DNA of 14,855 bases from Thoreauomyces humboldtii. Taxonomy: Eukaryota > Chytridiomycota > Chytridiomycetes > Spizellomycetales > Powellomycetaceae. The position numbers and the translations under genes were made by a program. Positions 1 to 9,146 of this stretch are shown here, piece by piece; the first letter of the stretch is position 1, and every line of letters begins with the position of its first letter. The stretch is taken from assembly GCA_027596035.1 (NCBI GenBank), contig JADGJA010000450.1:1-14855 (forward strand), read 5' to 3'. Under the pieces are notes generated by a model. That model saw only the letters and a program-made list of their open reading frames with translations, was not told the origin of the DNA and did not search any database.

Positions 1-1236
1 CGGTGGGGGTGGTGGTGGCGGACCGGATAGGAGATCTGGGATGAGCTGTGATGGGTTGGATGGGGTGGTCGGGTTGCTGAAGGGTTCTGGAGCGCCGCTG
101 AGGAGACTGTGATGAGGTATACTTGAGGCGACACTGTTCGGAAATGACGGACTCAAGGTCGACTAGAAACGTGAAGATCGGTTTAGTTTTTGGGCAGCGT
201 TTCGCCGCCTCAGGAAAGCAGGAACGATGGGATTTGTTCACCTCTCCTACCGCTTGAGCATCAAAGTCATCCAGGACCTTTGTAAGGTCATGCATGAGAT
301 CAAAGGTACCGGTCGTCCCGTCCATTCCCGCCGACGTGTGCGTAGGCGAAGTGGCTTCCGACTCCGTGCCCTTTCCGTGGTCGGGCGAAACCCACGCAGT
401 CTCCCCCGTCTGAACGTTCCAATAGTAGGCTCGTCCCTCGACCCCTTCGACCAGAGTCCATTCCTCGTGGTCGCCTCGCACAGGCGATGGCGGCCCGCTC
501 GAGATTGCCTCATGCTTCGTGGTTGCATTCGCATCGTCGCCCTCAGGATGCTCGTCGCCCTCAGGATGCTCGTCGCTCCGAGATGGTTCGCTTCTCGATG
601 AATGCACTTCCGATGCTGGAGAAAGTCGAAGAGGCGAGACGTTCCGAGGAGTCCGCACGGTCTGTTCTGCGCCGTTCTCTCGAGAACTCTGTGATGTGGG
701 TGAGGGTTCGGATGGCGGTGGTGGGGCAGGTGACGAAAGTTGTGTAGCGGTCGCTGCTGGAGAGCGCTGCCCAATGGGAGGTTCGGCACCATTCGAAGGC
801 TATCCCAGAGACGGATCAGAACCAGTTCGATTGGTTTCGCGCCGCTAGGGCCCCGTCCCTTTTTTGCACACTCACTTCGAGGAACTGTATCCGCGTGGCA
901 GGAAAGAATCCGATGAAGTGGTCCGGCACGTTGCCGGCTGTGACCACGAGCCTTCCCTCGTACCAGTCGGTGTTGCACAGCTCGAGCACCTCGATGATGT
1001 CTCCGACGACAAAGGACCTGAAACATTGGAGAGAGTTGAGTATGGATTCTGTCTACCGCAAAATAGACAGGAGGAACGTACAGCTCATTGTCCTCTATGG
1101 CCGTGTAGCTCCAAATGGCCTTGGCGAGACGAGGAGAAGGAGAAGCGGCGGGAGTGACAGGTTTGGACGTTGGCGAACCATCGGAAAGTTGGAGCTGCCC
1201 GGCGTCCAGCACCGCTGAGGCATCGTCTCCGGCCAT
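1..1236 (-). CDS. SH3-WW domain protein, N-terminal part (possible Cdc25-type Ras GEF)
   Basis: Partial gene running off the left edge. The exons I build are 1236-1082, 1017-876, 799-242 and 162-1, giving 339 residues in frame. Introns are 64, 76 and 79 nt; a donor 9 nt earlier, at 250, would drop three residues. The first in-frame ATG is at 1236; the open frame reaching 1380 starts only with TTG. An SH3 domain lies at residues 38-97 (AIWSYTAIEDNELSFVVGD, then DWYEGR and GFFPATRI). Splicing out intron 1 restores its conserved ELSF-VGD core. A WW domain lies at 213-238, with W213, YYW at 224-226, W235 and P238. The linkers are Pro/Ser rich, and seven prolines run to the edge. SH3 and WW domains bind proline-rich partners, usually at the membrane or cell cortex. 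In basidiomycetes this pair commonly precedes RasGEF_N and RasGEF domains, so a Ras exchange factor is my inference. The catalytic part lies outside the window and is not seen. SH3/WW calls are firm; the enzyme class is not. Confidence 0.75.
536..571. repeat. 18-bp tandem duplication inside the SH3-WW gene
   Basis: Two perfect head-to-tail copies of 18 bp (536-553 and 554-571). They encode a repeated Asp-Glu-His-Pro-Glu-Gly hexapeptide in the acidic linker before the WW domain. The unit is a multiple of three, so copy-number change would keep frame. Confidence 0.9.
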
Positions 1237-1599
1237 GGCGCGTATATATTGTTGACAAAAGCGAGATAAGGGAAAGGTACCGATGGAGGACTTTCCGACT
1301 GGGTTGGCTTGAGAGAAAGACAGGAAGACGTCTGACTGCTGACTGATGGAGCAAGGACGACGTATGGGAGTGTGCGCCAACGGATAATGCTAAGATGCCA
1401 AGATGCCAAAATGCCACAGATGGCGAGGAATCATGAGGATGTGTGGCGCCGCCGGGCACCGGGAACTTTATGATACCCGCATGTCCTTCAGAAGTCCTTG
1501 TTCTTCTTCGTGCCTCGCCCTCGCTCTGATCTCCTCGCTCCCGAGAATCAACCTCCCCCTAACCTTTCACAGCAGGCTCATACTGCGTTGGGTGAGGAG
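1237..1599. promoter_or_regulatory. Divergent intergenic region, SH3-WW / SET genes
   Basis: These 363 bp separate two start codons on opposite strands, so the region should hold both promoters and both 5' leaders. A TATATA run at about 1242 lies almost against the minus-strand ATG and is too close to be its core promoter. Three tandem 8-bp units at 1392-1415 each contain an ATG ahead of the SET gene. No other element could be assigned. Confidence 0.5.
1392..1415 (+). repeat. Three tandem 8-bp units, each with an upstream ATG
   Basis: The units aagatgcc, aagatgcc and aaaatgcc are directly adjacent. The step of 8 puts their ATGs (1395, 1403, 1411) in all three reading frames. The ORF from 1395 ends at 1436. 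The ORF from 1411 ends at 1473; a further ATG at 1387 shares that frame. The ORF from 1403 runs to 1618 and so overlaps the SET start codon at 1600 out of frame. They matter for translation only if the transcript starts upstream of them, which I cannot tell. Confidence 0.8.
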
Positions 1600-3015
1600 A
1601 TGGACGGAGTGCAAGTAAAGGACTTTGGTGCGCCCCTCGGAAAGGCATCAGTCGCCACCCGCGACTTCCTGCTGGGAGACCTCGTGGTCAGCGACACGCC
1701 CCTCCTCGCCATCCCAACCGACCGCGTTGCTTCCTCCCTCCACGATGCCCTCGCAGAGGCTCTCTTCACAACCCTCCTCATGTCAGAGTCCCCCGACGCC
1801 ATGGAAGCAGCCACCGCAGTCGACCTGCAGGTGAACGCCATCATCCAGTTCGAAAAGGACATGACGGTGGATCAGAGGGAGGCTGTCTTGCACGACTTTG
1901 CAAGACCGCCAGAGGACGCAGGGTACGCCATCGTCGGGATCATGAAGGATTTCGCGGATGCTGCTGCAAAGGTCGACGGCATCACGGCTTCGTCTGCCGA
2001 CATCCTGACGCTTCTTCTCGTCCTCGCCACCAACGCGCACGAGTTCGTGGAGGACCAGAGGGTGTGGGTCGGTCTGTATGGAGGAGGTTCCAAGTTGGCT
2101 CACTCCTGCTCTCCCATGACCGTCTACGTCGGTGCGGGACCCACCCTGGCACACTACGCTCTGAGGGACATCAGGGCGGGAGAGATGATCACGACCAACT
2201 ACACCGTCCGAGACGACATAAGGGCATGTTGGCCGACCAGTCTTCGAAGGGCAAAGTTGGAGCAGACAAAGTTCTTCACATGTCGATGCACGCGTTGCGA
2301 AGCAAACGACGATCTGAGAACGATGGCATGTCCCGCTTGCAAGGAACCCTCCGTCCGACCACCGACGTTCACATGTCTCACGTGCGGCGTGAAGGCCACC
2401 GAGACCGACCTCCCACTATCCGTCGAGACCACCCTGGAAGGATCCATAGCGGTCGCGACGTCCGTGTTCGACGACCCAGAAGCGACGCCGGACGGCATCC
2501 AGACCGCGTTCAAACGCATGCAGATCGTCTCCAACATGGCGTCCACCTCCCTTGGCCCGGATCACTGGATCTCGAACTGGACGCAACCCTTCCTGACCCT
2601 CCGCGCCGCGTCCACAGGAGATTCCGTCCTCGCTGCTCGACTCGCCATCCGATGGTGCAGGTGGTCGTCGATCCACATCCGGCCTCACTTGCCTCACATC
2701 CACGCTCGACATCTCGTCAGCATGGGACCCCACTGCGTGAGGGGTCCCGATCGGGACGAGTACAGGGAGTTGGCGAGATCGGCCCTGCCGTGGGCGACGG
2801 CACACTTCATGGGCGGGGAAGAGCCGGTCAGGAGACTCAGGATGTTGGTCGGGGACGGGGACAAGGGTGGAAAGTCAACATCGTCAACATCGGGAGCGAG
2901 GGAGCGAAACGTCAGACAGCCGCCTGCTCCCGCGTTGACCGACGAACAGAAGGCTGGGTTCCTTCCACCTTCGGTCACTCAGCAGCAGAAGGCGAAGGGG
3001 AAAGGGCGTAAATGA
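1600..3015 (+). CDS. SET-domain protein, SMYD-like, without MYND finger
   Basis: A single exon of 471 residues. ATG 1600 is the first in-frame ATG; the open frame back to 1498 begins with TTG. The split SET fold shows LGKASVATRDFLLGD at residues 13-27 as the first strand pair. The SAM-site segment is SKLAHSCSPM at 164-173. GEMITTNY follows at 194-201 and carries the conserved tyrosine. A post-SET cluster has C228, C230 and C233 (CRCTRC), followed by a zinc-ribbon-like pair, C244/C247 and C259/C262. The tail is basic (KAKGKGRK). SET proteins of this class transfer methyl groups from S-adenosylmethionine to lysines of histones or other proteins. The usual NHSCxPN box here reads AHSCSPM, so both asparagines are lost and activity is uncertain. 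There is no MYND finger between the SET halves, unlike animal SMYDs. The substrate and compartment cannot be read from the sequence. It is convergent with the DCAF11-like gene, with 233 bp between stops. Confidence 0.85.
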   Translation: MDGVQVKDFGAPLGKASVATRDFLLGDLVVSDTPLLAIPTDRVASSLHDALAEALFTTLLMSESPDAMEAATAVDLQVNAIIQFEKDMTVDQREAVLHDFARPPEDAGYAIVGIMKDFADAAAKVDGITASSADILTLLLVLATNAHEFVEDQRVWVGLYGGGSKLAHSCSPMTVYVGAGPTLAHYALRDIRAGEMITTNYTVRDDIRACWPTSLRRAKLEQTKFFTCRCTRCEANDDLRTMACPACKEPSVRPPTFTCLTCGVKATETDLPLSVETTLEGSIAVATSVFDDPEATPDGIQTAFKRMQIVSNMASTSLGPDHWISNWTQPFLTLRAASTGDSVLAARLAIRWCRWSSIHIRPHLPHIHARHLVSMGPHCVRGPDRDEYRELARSALPWATAHFMGGEEPVRRLRMLVGDGDKGGKSTSSTSGARERNVRQPPAPALTDEQKAGFLPPSVTQQQKAKGKGRK

Positions 3016-3248
3016 GAGCCTTCGATTTGATCATTTAGATTCCTCCTTAGACCGCATTATCACATCTTCTTCTTGGCGTACTGTTTTTACGCATGATCGG
3101 CTACCCGACGGAAGCCCGTTCACTCTCTAGGATATAGTGACAACTACAGTTCGAATTCGGGAACGTAACAGAAAAAACATACGTACATACATGGAAGATG
3201 GGTAAAACGCGACAGATGGTATACACACTCGCTATACATGGACTACCA

Positions 3249-5368
3249 CTAAGTCCCCTGACACTCGTGGATGACGGCAGCACCGTAAGCTCCACGCGTA
3301 CCGCACCAGCTGGTAGATATCTGTGATTTTTGCAAACCCAAGCACCAGAAAAAGTCAGCGAAAACATCGCTCTGCACTCCACAGAATACGACAAGCACGA
3401 ATACACTCCCCGATCAAAACAACAGCACAGTCCGCAAAACTTACAAGATAGGGCAGATAAGGATGCCACGACACGTCTCGCGTGACGGCCGGGACCCTGT
3501 TCCTGGAGGGTATGAGGAACTCGTAGATGGCGCTGTTGGCCAACGGCATGCTTCGGAACGAACTCTCGGGAAGGGCGTGGGCCGTGTCAAGTTCCTTCAC
3601 GACCTTTCCCTCCATGTCGAAGATCCGGACGATGCCGTCCTCGGATCCGGTATACACGTATCTTGCGAAAAAGGCTAGTGTTAGAAAGGGAATAGATCTC
3701 GGGAATAGAGCTACTGTGTGGGAGCTTGGTGTGCAAACATACTGCTGACCCGTGCTGAACGCTGGACTGAAGTGACAACGGATCAACGTTTTCAAAACTG
3801 TTGATAAGAAAAATAAAGGTGTCCAAGGTAAGACCGGACCGCCCCCAATTGTTCGTGATCTGCCCGAGTACTTCCAGAAACACCAACCTCTGTGACCCGT
3901 AAACGTCTGCACGGAGCAATCCCGCGGATGTCTGAACGCCTTCGGATTCCCCGGATACCTCGAGATTCGGTAATCCCATTCTTCCGCAAAGTAACCCACG
4001 TCCAGGGTCTTGTCCTTCTTCATGTCGAACTGACTGCTTTCGAGACATTTCCTGAGATCCCACATCTTCATCGTTTGATCCTTGCTGTTGCTCAGACAAT
4101 ATCGACCATCGTCCTTGGAGTCAACGTAAGTGATCCCCTCCGTGTGTCCGACGAAGACGCCTGCGGGTCGAGAGTCTCGTCCTAGGGACCGACGATCCCA
4201 GATTTTCACGAAGCCGTCGTCGGAGGCACTGTACAGGACGTGCGAGGAGCTACGTGAAGGGAGAATGATCAGGGATCGTGAGCGGGGTTGGGATTTTGGT
4301 GATGGGAGTTCTGGTTTTGACTCACCTTGCATCGGCGAAGCAGACAGCGTTCACGTCATCCGCATGGGCTCTTATCTTGAGCAACACCCGTTGTGATTCA
4401 ATGTCATACACGTATAGACAATGAGATGAGGTTCCAGCCACGATCTCCCGTCCGTCTCCGGAGAACCGAACAGACCAGATGCCGAACCCGTCATCATCGT
4501 CCTGGTCGAAATCGAGGGAGGTCTGCAAGGGGTCCAACACATCAGCAGGATGAGCAGTGAGAGGGAAGCTGCGGTACGCGGTACCTGCTGAGACTCTTCG
4601 GGATCGTAGTGGACAGGGGTGAGGTGGACTTGTGGCGTGATGGACGAGTACATGATCTGTGATTGGTCCGGCGAGACTTCACAGTCGGTGATCGTCCATC
4701 GACCCACCTGGGCATGGATGGTTGCCTTCTTGTGCATTTTAGATACGTCAGAGGTATCGTAAAGATGCAATTGAAAGTCCTGAGTGCCTTGAAAGACCGT
4801 TCGACGATGAGTAATTTATTTCTCCCACCGTCCATTCCCTTCCACCTCCATCCATCTCACCAGCCAAGAAAGCGGTTCCATCCCGTGTGAACTGTCCCAC
4901 GTATGCCCTCGACCCATATCGCTCCAACACTCCCGTGGAAGTATTCGGCATGAACTTGGCCGCGATGGGAAGACTAGGAGCACTCTCCCTCTGCTCCCGT
5001 TTCTTCAACAGATCAAAGACGCCTTCGGCACGGACGGTGGCATCATGTGCCCTCCATCCAATGTCCGCCAAGAATCCCTCCGCGTCTGGGACCGTGGACT
5101 TGTTGGCCCAGAGGGCCTTGTTCTTGTTCTTCCGCCCACCGCTGCCGTGGAGAAGTCGTAGGTAGAGTTCCTCCTGGGTGATGGTGCCCTCGTCCTCCTC
5201 GCTGGACATGTCCTCGTAATCGGCGTCGTCGTCGTCGTCTTCTTCATCGACTTCTGCACCGTCGAGGTCGTCCAGCAGTGGGTCCTCTCCTTCGGTGGTG
5301 GTGTCTTCCTCCATGCCTGGAGGAGCCCACATGTAGTCGTCCCCCGAGTCGTCCGACTCTCCCTGCAT
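3249..5368 (-). CDS. WD40 protein, DCAF11/WDR23 family (CUL4-DDB1 substrate receptor)
   Basis: Seven exons: 5368-4861, 4787-4585, 4522-4326, 4249-3888, 3797-3743, 3661-3445 and 3320-3249. They total 1614 nt (537 residues plus TAG), close to the family length. Introns are 73, 62, 76, 90, 81 and 124 nt, and the frame is kept at every junction. Residues 1-60 are very acidic (runs of Glu/Asp). About seven WD repeats follow from near residue 150. Two WDxR boxes typical of DDB1 binders are visible: W320-DRR and W366-DLR. Family signatures include TAFLAGTQDFQLHLYD, TLIRCHFSPAFSTGQQYVYTG (across the 55-nt exon 5) and DVSWHP. DCAF11/WDR23 proteins present substrates to the CUL4-DDB1 ubiquitin ligase; in animals the substrates include SKN-1/Nrf2. 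The fungal substrate is unknown. The last repeat has SWCG where SWDG is usual. The family call is confident; ligase function is taken from homology. Confidence 0.93.
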
Positions 5369-5890
5369 TATTTTTTTTCAGGAGGTGATGCTTTTCCGAA
5401 TCACGTCTTGATACGAAGGGGGTCAACGAGTTGTAGGGACTTTTTCGCACAGGGTGTGGGGGGTTGCTGGGAGCGTGAGAGCCTAATGTCGAAGGGCAGG
5501 CCGGAACGGACGGGGTTGTGTCATATTCCACACTTTCTGCCGGTAATTGCGCGTGAACACCCTCGGCTGAGGTCACACAGAGTCGATTGTATGCAATATA
5601 CAGTACGCGATTTTACGAGTTCATCCGAACCACGGTGTTGTAAGGAGGAATAGTACAGTAGCACGGGTGGCACAGTATTCTAACAACAACGACCGGGTGT
5701 GTTGCTGGTTGAGCGTGACGCATAGTGACTCATCCTTCTTTGGTTCAGTCGCTTCGCGGTGCTGTGTCATTGCGCCCCACCCTGAACCACAACTATAGCA
5801 AGTGCACCGGGCCCACTTCAAGCACCCCTACAAAGCTATACAGTAGTTCATCAACCACCATCCGTTCCATCCCATCGTTTCTTCGAGGAC
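5369..5890. promoter_or_regulatory. Divergent intergenic region, DCAF11-like / AP-3 beta
   Basis: These 522 bp lie between two opposed start codons and hold no ORF of coding character. A T-rich tract (about 5369-5379) adjoins the minus-strand ATG. A TGACGCA (5716-5722) and a perfect TGACTCA (5726-5732) sit 3 bp apart and match Gcn4/AP-1-type bZIP sites. TATA-like AT runs occur near 5590 and 5835. Promoter assignment is by position only. Confidence 0.45.
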
Positions 5891-8800
5891 ATGGACAAAT
5901 ACATCAGAGGGGCAGCCAGCTTCGCATCGCAAGCTGGCAAGTTCTCAAAGCAGCTGGGGAAGGAGATTGCAGAGAGGTCAAAGGAAGTCAGCTCCCCAGG
6001 GCATCTCTACGATACCTCGGAGGGAAAGCTCAAGGAGATCAGGAGCAGTCTGGACTCGAAGGTGGGCAGGCAAAAGCAACTGGCTTGCCATGTTCCCGAA
6101 CAGATCTACGCGTGTCCCGGAAGCTTGCCAACTGACGGGGGAGTTGGAATGCCTGGCGTAGTTCGACAAGGAGAAGATCGATGGGCTGAAGCGACTGGTG
6201 GCGGTAAGGCTGAAAGACCCGTGGTGCTTGTTCATCTGAACAACGGTGCTGACTCGGGTCCCATCGAAAAGATGATGTCGAAGGGCCGCAACGTCAAGGA
6301 GTTCTTCCCAGGTACGATCGAGGGGTCAAGAGTGATGGAGGATATGCTCTCCGAGGGACTCAAGTGACCTCTTGATAGACGTCGTCAAGCTGGTCGCATC
6401 CGCTTCCTTCGAAGTCCGAAAACTGGTCTACATCTACCTCCTACGTTATGCTCACGAGGAGCCCGATCTTGCGCTGTTGTCTATCAACACGTTTCAAAAG
6501 GGTGCGATCAGTTACAGAGAAGGACCGAAGCAATCACGAAACTGAACCTCTGTCATAGACCTCGCAGATAGGAATCCACTTATCAGAGCAATGGCTCTGC
6601 GCGTCATGTCGAGCATCAAAGGTACTCTCTATCGCTCCACTTGCTATTTGAAATTCATTCTGATCATTCCCCATTGCAGTTCCGGTCATTGCGCCATTAA
6701 GTGAGTTTTGGCCAACCCTGATCAAATTTACATGCGTTCTTACACGCTTTCAGTCATGCTCGCTTTGAAAAAGGCAACGACCGACATGTCACCTTACGTG
6801 AGGAAAGCCGCCGCAAACGCCATCCCCAAGTGCTACAGGTAATCATTTTGCCGTTGCCCACCGTACGTGCAGGAGACTGACCGCCATCTGCAGCCTTGAC
6901 CCTTCACAGAAAGACTATCTGATTGAGATAATAGAGGGCCTCCTCAACGACAACTCCACTCTCGTGCTCGGGAGCGTAATTTCGAGTATGGGCATCGTTT
7001 GTCCGGAGCGCTTGGATCTAATTCACAAGCAATATCGGAAAATTTGCCGTTTATTGGTGGAAGCGGACGAATGGGGTCAAATTGCCATGTTAGAGCTGCT
7101 CATACAATATGCTCGCACTTTCTTTCTCAACCCGAACGGGGGTCTCGAGGTAAGCCTAGTAGGCGCTTAAGCCATCCGTATCTCCCCATGCCTAATAATT
7201 GGATCTCAGGCTGATATCGGGAAACCCACCGCACCGGTTAAGCCCACAGCATTCTACCCGGAAAGCGATGATGATGCCGCGGAAGTCAAGATAATACAGA
7301 AGGCGGTTCTGTCAGAATCGCTGTCCTTGCCATTAGATCCGGACCATGACCTCCTTCTGAAGTCGTGTGTCCCTCTTTTGAACAGCCGGAATCCATCGGT
7401 AAGTGAAGGGCACCAATACAAAGCTAAATGGCTACTCACTCCTTTGTCTTACAGGTAGTTCTGACGGTTGTCAAGCTGTTCAATCACGTCGGTACCACGT
7501 CACAATGCGCGCAACCAGCAAAGTCCCTGATTCGTTTGCTCCGTACTTCGCGCGAGGAGCGCTTTGTCGTCCTACTCAATATTGCATCGATGGCGCAAGA
7601 TCGCCCTTTCTTGTTCCAACCCCACGTGCAACACTTTTTCAGCTTTGCTGGGGAACCTCGCTTCGTTCGAGACCTAAAGCTTGAAATCCTGGGGATGGTG
7701 GCGAATACGGAGAACGTGGGAATCATCATGCGGGAGTTCAGGGTAAGGGCATTCGATTTGTTTGCCTCTTTGGTTCTGGCCGTCGGAATTGACGTCGTAA
7801 CTTTCAGGACTATGTTCGTAGCTCCGACAACCAGATGGTCACGAAAACCGTCCAGGTAGATTGTCATAGAACAAAGCGCGCGGTGATTACCAATCAGCTC
7901 AGACTTTCCTTCTTACAAGGTCCTGGGGCGTTTGAGCTGCAGGCTGCCATCGATCGCGGAGGAATCTTTGAACGTGCTCATGACGTTGGTGTCGAGTAAA
8001 GATGGTTAGTGCTGTCACGTGCTCCTCGCAACGATCCTGGTAATAATCCTCGCAACGATGTTGGTGCAGAGAACGTCGTCTCCGAGTCGGTGATCGTCAT
8101 CCGAACCCTGCTTCAACTGACCTCCATCGACCAAAACACGCGTATCATCAGCCAGCTTTCGAGAGCACTCGACACCATCACCTCTCCACAAGCTCGGGCA
8201 TCGATCCTTTGGCTGGTCGGCCAGTACTGCGCGAGCGTTCCGCGGCTGGCACCCGACACACTTCGGAAATCGGCCAAAAGTTTCACAGCCGAGGCCGACA
8301 TCGTCAAGCTGCAGATCCTTACATTGGCCGCAAAGCTCGTCTGCGTTGACGACCGTGACGTGTGTCGCGTGTTACTTCGATATGTTTTGGAGCTGGCACG
8401 ATTCGACCAGAGTTGGGACGTTAGGGACCGGGCGCGATCTCTGAAGGCCCTTGTGCTGGGCACGAAGGCGGTGGATGGGAACGGGGAACCTCAACCTGCA
8501 AGTCAACTGCAAGCCAAACTCGGGAAGATATTACTCGGAGCGAAAGCTACTCCTGTACCCGAGAGTCCTTACGCTGGTGAGTATTTCATAACCACACGAA
8601 CGAACGAATGTCCAGCTGACGTCGGTTCCTCTATTTTTGAATGCAAAACGAACTCAGGACGGAACCGGTACAACCTCGGCACGCTTTCGCACGCCCTGAA
8701 CCGACCTCTGCCATACTACAAGTCGCTTCCCGCCTGGCCGACGTCCGTACCGCCAGAACCGGCGGCCCTGCGGGACGTCGAGGAGATCAGCGAGCGATGG

Positions 8801-9091
8801 GGTCGGGATCGAGCGGTCGCGGCCGTGGCGGCGACCCCCATTGCCCGAGTCAGTGGGAAGGCTGTCACAAAAAAGCGGGTGGTGACCCTCGAGCAGTTCT
8901 ACGACGAGAGCTCATCCGGCGAAAGCGAGAGCGAAGAGGAGGATGAAAAGGACGAGCTAGAGACATCCGAAGAAGAGGAAACTTCGGAGGAAGAGGAAGC
9001 ATCGAGTGGAGACGAGGAGGAGGAGGAAGAAGACGAGACAGAAGAAAGGGCGGGCGCAAGCGCTGGGGAGAAGACTGGTCTTCGCAGCTAA
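5891..9091 (+). CDS. APL6: AP-3 adaptor complex subunit beta
   Basis: Fourteen exons: 5891-6061, 6162-6203, 6272-6311, 6379-6501, 6559-6621, 6680-6700, 6754-6838, 6894-7149, 7210-7398, 7455-7742, 7808-7855, 7920-8004, 8070-8576 and 8658-9091. They sum to 2352 nt (783 residues plus stop), close to yeast Apl6, and frame is kept at all 13 introns (53-100 nt). The N-terminus MDKYIRGAASFASQAGKFSK is typical of fungal AP-3 beta. The adaptin trunk shows MMSKGRNVKEFF, LVYIYLLRYAHEEPDLALLS, MSPYVRKAAANAIPKCYSLD and DEWGQIAMLELL. The C-terminus (about 715-775) is a Ser/Glu/Asp-rich hinge and no ear domain follows. AP-3 is a cytosolic heterotetramer that carries cargo from Golgi or endosomes to the vacuole by the ALP route. 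Several early exons are tiny (40, 42 and 21 nt). The family call is very secure; exact borders are hand-built. Confidence 0.95.
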
Positions 9092-9146
9092 TATACATAT
9101 TTCGGTTGATCAAAAGACAAACAGGGAACTACCGTCAGGTTTAAAA

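Noticed and set aside
247..1380. Single 377-residue minus-strand ORF as one protein
   Set aside because: It begins with TTG and reads through three introns. After the start of the SH3 domain it leaves the coding frame, and the WW domain lies in another frame.
1498..1599. N-terminal extension of the SET protein
   Set aside because: The extension opens with TTG, has no family similarity, and the first ATG is at 1600.
2064..3011. 315-residue plus-strand ORF
   Set aside because: It lies in the +1 frame under the SET gene, is Arg/His/Pro rich and shows no domain; a shadow of GC-rich coding sequence.
3355..4332. 325-residue minus-strand ORF as a full gene
   Set aside because: It contains DCAF11 exons 4 to 6 but also their introns and unrelated ends; it is part of the larger spliced gene.
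6062..6367. Frame breaks in AP-3 beta as pseudogene signs
   Set aside because: The apparent breaks resolve cleanly into GT..AG introns that restore the conserved adaptin sequence, so the gene looks intact.
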